A DNA stretch of 8,428 nt. Source: Rhodoluna sp. Its GTDB lineage: Bacteria; Actinomycetota; Actinomycetes; Actinomycetales; Microbacteriaceae. The stretch lies in assembly GCA_023260375.1 (NCBI GenBank), contig JALQVK010000090.1, positions 1-8,428 on the forward strand. The letters are read 5' to 3'. Positions 5,841-8,428 of the stretch are shown here, piece after piece. The notes beneath the pieces were generated by a model. It had not been told where the DNA came from, did not search any database, and was given only the letters and a program-made list of their open reading frames with translations. The translations under genes and the position numbers were made by a program. Within the stretch, counting starts at the first letter, position 1; every line of letters starts with the position of its first letter.

Positions 5841-6997
5841 GCGAAGACAACAAGCTTCTAAAAGAAATCATGTCTGGTTCGCCCTTACGAATCACATTGT
5901 CGGTACTCCTTGGATTCATAATTGGCTCAATTTTCATGGCTGTTTTCAATGAAAATGTCGTGGCTACTTACGCCAGCTTCTTTTCGAGTCCTGGAACAAC
6001 TTTCCAGGTGGCTGGTCAGACCATCGTCGATGGTTACGTGGCATTGTTCAACGGTTCAATCATTAATCTGAGCGCCGATAACCCGGTCAGTATGTTCCGT
6101 CCGATTACCGAAACCCTTCGTTTAGCGGCACCGCTAATCATGGCCGGTCTCGGCGTGGCACTCGGTTTCCGAGTTGGCCTATTCAACGTTGGTGGAACCG
6201 GCCAGTTGATTATGGGTCTCCTTGGTGCAACCTGGATTTCGACTAGATTCGATTTACCCTGGGGCTTGCACATGGTGGTTGCACTCATCGTTGCCATTAT
6301 CTTCGCGGGTGCAACCGGAGGTCTGGTTGGCTTTCTGAAAGCCAAGACCGGTGCACATGAGGTGATTGTTACCATCATGCTCAACTATGTTGCGATTGAC
6401 CTCTTTACGTTCTTCCTCCGCACCCCGAGCCTGCTCCTTGAGCATGGTGGTGGAGGAAACCCGAAGTCTGACCCGCCGGCTCTAACCGCTCAGTTCCCAA
6501 GGCTGTTGGGTGATTCGTTTGGGCTAAACATCGGCATTATTCTGGCGATAGTCGCCGCTGTGGTTTATTGGTGGCTCATGGAGCGTTCGACCATTGGTTA
6601 TCGATTCCGCATGGTTGGTCACAACGCAAATGCTGCCCGTGCTGCTGGTATCAGCGTTGAGAGGACCTATGTCTGGGCAATGGCAGCTTCGGCAGCGTTT
6701 ATTGGTCTGGCGGCAGCCAACCAGGGGCTCAGCGCTACCAGCGGTCTGACCTCGAGTATCCATGCCAACATCGGCTTTGACGCCATCACAGTGGCATTGC
6801 TCGGCGGTTCTCGCGCCAGAGGCGTTGTGGTCGCCGGTTTGGTTTTCGGAGCCTTCAAGGCAGGTTCGCCGACGATGCAGATTCTCGGAGTCTCTCCTGA
6901 AGTTCTTGGAATTGTTCAGGCGCTGATCGTCCTCTTCATTGCGGCGCCACCGCTGATTCGGGCAATCTTCAGACTTCCAAAGGCAGAGGTGAAGTAA
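5837..6997 (+). CDS. ABC importer permease subunit 1 (BMP/nucleoside type)
   Basis: This 386-residue integral membrane protein forms one half of the translocation pore. It has a first membrane segment near 18-36, a long extracytoplasmic stretch (about 40-88), then the conserved BPD_transp_2-type core: AAPLIMAGLGVALGFRVG (97-114), LFNVGGTGQL (115-124), GAHEVIVTIMLNY (172-184), the cytoplasmic coupling-type segment FRMVGHNANAARAAGI (257-272), and GFDAITVALLGG (313-324). Further hydrophobic segments lie near 145-165, 230-247, 278-296, 328-345 and 355-376. ATG 5837 overlaps the ATPase stop by 4 nt and has AGGTG (5825-5829) as an internal SD, so translation is coupled. The stop shares one base with the next start. 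It resembles NupB/RnsC-type subunits; the gene has no stronger specific signature for the ligand. Confidence 0.93.
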   Translation: MSEDNKLLKEIMSGSPLRITLSVLLGFIIGSIFMAVFNENVVATYASFFSSPGTTFQVAGQTIVDGYVALFNGSIINLSADNPVSMFRPITETLRLAAPLIMAGLGVALGFRVGLFNVGGTGQLIMGLLGATWISTRFDLPWGLHMVVALIVAIIFAGATGGLVGFLKAKTGAHEVIVTIMLNYVAIDLFTFFLRTPSLLLEHGGGGNPKSDPPALTAQFPRLLGDSFGLNIGIILAIVAAVVYWWLMERSTIGYRFRMVGHNANAARAAGISVERTYVWAMAASAAFIGLAAANQGLSATSGLTSSIHANIGFDAITVALLGGSRARGVVVAGLVFGAFKAGSPTMQILGVSPEVLGIVQALIVLFIAAPPLIRAIFRLPKAEVK

Positions 6998-8271
6998 TGA
7001 GCAAGCTAGAAGTTACTCCGGGCATGTTTTCAAACGCCGAAGTTCGTCCCAGTTGGAAAACTTCGATCGTTCTCGGTGCGTTCTCGCTTTTGGTTTTATT
7101 CGCTTTTGGTTTCTTTGGAAAACCAGGCGACGTAACCTACAACCTCAGCAACAAGGGCGATATCTTCTCTGTGCCTGACATCGTGGTGGCCTCTACCTTT
7201 GCAAACATAGTTTTTGGTTCACTGATGTTAGCTATCACAGCGATTTCGGTTTGGCGGACCATCCAGGGTAAACGCACACCGAGTTGGCTCACTCTTATTG
7301 CTGGATTGATCGGCGCAACCGCATTGCTCGGTTGGTTGGCTGCCGGAAACACAGTGCCGGTCTCCTTCATCTTGGGTTCTGCGATTGTCCTAGCGGTACC
7401 GATTATTCTGGGTGGTCTCGGTGGGCTAATGTCTGAGCGAGTTGGTGTTGTCAACATTGCCATCGAGGGCCAACTTTTGACCGGTGCATTCATGGCGGCG
7501 GTTGTAGGTACGGTAACTCACAACCTCTGGTTTGGATTGATTGCTGCGATGGTTGCGTCCGCAATTCTGTCTATGGCGCTGGCTTCGCTGGCAATTAAAT
7601 ATTTGGTCGACCAAATCATCATCGGAGTTCTAATCAACGTGCTCGTGATTGGTATCACTAACTTCCTTTACTCACAATGGCTAGCCAGCGCCGGCGAAGA
7701 GGCTAACTTCCCGGGCACCTTTGACATCATCTCGATCCCGTACCTAAGCGGGTTACCAATCATCGGTCCAGCGCTTTTCGAGGCGCGCATCACGGTCTAC
7801 CTAACGTTCATCCTGGTTCCGCTGGTTTGGTTCGTGCTGTTCCGGACCAAGCTAGGGCTTCGCGCTCGTGCAGTTGGTGAACACCCAACCGCAGCCGACA
7901 CCGTTGGCATCAACGTTGGCCGCACCCGTTTTTGGTGGGTGACCATTGGTGGTGCAATCGCCGGACTCGGCGGTGCTGCACTAACCATTGGAAACGTTGG
8001 TGCCTTTGGTCGCGAGATGTCTGGCGGTCTCGGCTTCATCGCTCTGGCAGTGGTAATCCTCGGTCGTTGGCAGCCGTTCTATGTTTCGGCGGCAGCGCTT
8101 CTGTTCGGCTTCGCAATCATTTTGCGCGTCTGGGCAAACGGTGTAGCACCCGGTATTCCAACCGACTTCATCACCATGGTTCCTTACCTGGTCACATTGA
8201 TCGCGGTGGCAGGTTTCGCCGGCAAGGTGCGAGCTCCAGCCGCATCCGGCCAGCCCTACATCAAGGGTTAG
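6997..8271 (+). CDS. ABC importer permease subunit 2 (BMP/nucleoside type)
   Basis: This 424-residue membrane protein is the second, non-identical half of the pore. An N-terminal extension of about 125 residues holds three hydrophobic segments (about 24-40, 65-85 and 97-116). The conserved core then follows: GLMSERVGVVNIAIEGQLL (143-161), the cytoplasmic GLRARAVGEHPTAADTVGI (287-305), GGAIAGLGGAAL (318-329) and GLGFIALAVVILGRW (344-358). The SER.GVVNIAIEG pattern is typical of NupC/RnsD-type subunits. ATG 6997 overlaps the previous stop as TAATG and follows a strong SD, GAGGTGA (6986-6992), which should favour re-initiation and near-equal production of the two permeases. It is the last gene of the operon: its TAG is followed immediately by the stop codon of a minus-strand gene. 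Nucleoside-salvage enzymes that often accompany such importers are not found before the window ends. Confidence 0.93.
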   Translation: MSKLEVTPGMFSNAEVRPSWKTSIVLGAFSLLVLFAFGFFGKPGDVTYNLSNKGDIFSVPDIVVASTFANIVFGSLMLAITAISVWRTIQGKRTPSWLTLIAGLIGATALLGWLAAGNTVPVSFILGSAIVLAVPIILGGLGGLMSERVGVVNIAIEGQLLTGAFMAAVVGTVTHNLWFGLIAAMVASAILSMALASLAIKYLVDQIIIGVLINVLVIGITNFLYSQWLASAGEEANFPGTFDIISIPYLSGLPIIGPALFEARITVYLTFILVPLVWFVLFRTKLGLRARAVGEHPTAADTVGINVGRTRFWWVTIGGAIAGLGGAALTIGNVGAFGREMSGGLGFIALAVVILGRWQPFYVSAAALLFGFAIILRVWANGVAPGIPTDFITMVPYLVTLIAVAGFAGKVRAPAASGQPYIKG

Positions 8272-8428
8272 TTAGTTCTTACGCTTCAGAAGTGTTAGGC
8301 CGCTCAGGGCTAGCACGATTGCCACTGGGGTAAGCGCCACGTAGTTCAGGCCGGCAAAGGTAACGGTTGCCAAAATACTGCCGGCAACACCGCCACCAAA
8401 GGCTCCCGAGAACTGCATGCTCGAGTCA
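8272..8428 (-). CDS. MFS-like transporter, C-terminal fragment (runs off right edge)
   Basis: The minus strand from 8428 to 8272 is open for 52 codons and ends in TAA (8274-8272). The visible tail, containing MQFSGAFGGGVAGSILATVT, another hydrophobic stretch (LTPVAIVLALSGLTLL) and a basic end KRKN, looks like the last two membrane helices and positive cytoplasmic end of a 12- or 14-helix major facilitator transporter. The FSGAxGGxxG pattern is common in the penultimate region of drug-efflux-type MFS proteins. It is convergent with the importer operon, its stop directly abutting that of permease 2. No substrate can be assigned, and other polytopic membrane families remain possible. Confidence 0.6.
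   Translation of the reverse strand, partial: DSSMQFSGAFGGGVAGSILATVTFAGLNYVALTPVAIVLALSGLTLLKRKN

Noticed and set aside
7137..7493. Minus-strand frames under the permease genes (also 6034-6384 and 7797-8039)
   Set aside because: They are antisense to conserved membrane-core motifs, with no SD or family resemblance.
7932..8333. 133-codon plus-strand frame overlapping the end of permease 2 and the MFS-like gene
   Set aside because: Its Trp- and Arg-rich composition, lack of any known motif and total overlap with two supported genes mark it as a frame shadow.

Overview
The window looks like chromosomal DNA of an actinobacterium of moderate GC content. My best guess is a small-genome freshwater Microbacteriaceae relative (Luna/Rhodoluna/Aquiluna type). 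This rests on the near-50% GC impression, the actinobacterial style of the DagK-like lipid kinase, the CCA-encoding tRNA, and a nucleoside-type ABC operon of the kind common in that group. It is an inference, not a database result. There are no mobile elements, CRISPR arrays or phage genes. LAYOUT, left block (1-2899): the first codons of an MBL-fold metallo-hydrolase run leftward off the window. About 32 bp away, and divergent, is a full-length P1B-type ATPase-like membrane protein (96-2003) whose catalytic phosphorylation Asp is Asn and whose metal-site CPC motif is gone. It is coupled by an ATGA overlap to a DagK/YegS-family lipid kinase (2000-2899). The degenerate ATPase is the most unusual item in the window. 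LAYOUT, middle (2900-3184): a tRNA-Glu(CTC) with encoded CCA, followed by a convincing intrinsic terminator, then about 135 bp of leader DNA holding an AT-rich inverted repeat, an 11-bp-period direct repeat and weak promoter-like boxes. LAYOUT, right block (3185-8271): a complete BMP-type (nucleoside-type) ABC importer. It encodes a lipoprotein binding protein with an optimised RBS and strongly biased codons, a 17-bp perfect stem-loop with a GAAA loop, a tandem ATPase with two nucleotide-binding domains, and two different membrane subunits joined by overlapping stop/start codons. RIGHT EDGE: the C-terminus of an MFS-like transporter on the minus strand, whose stop codon abuts the last permease stop codon with no intergenic base. 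HOW THE GENES WORK TOGETHER: the lipoprotein should capture a nucleoside outside the membrane and deliver it to the two-permease pore, with the tandem ATPase powering uptake. The stem-loop after the lipoprotein gene probably lets the binding protein be made in excess over the membrane complex. The left block is a separate unit of unknown purpose pairing a probable P-type pseudo-ATPase with phospholipid (diacylglycerol) phosphorylation.
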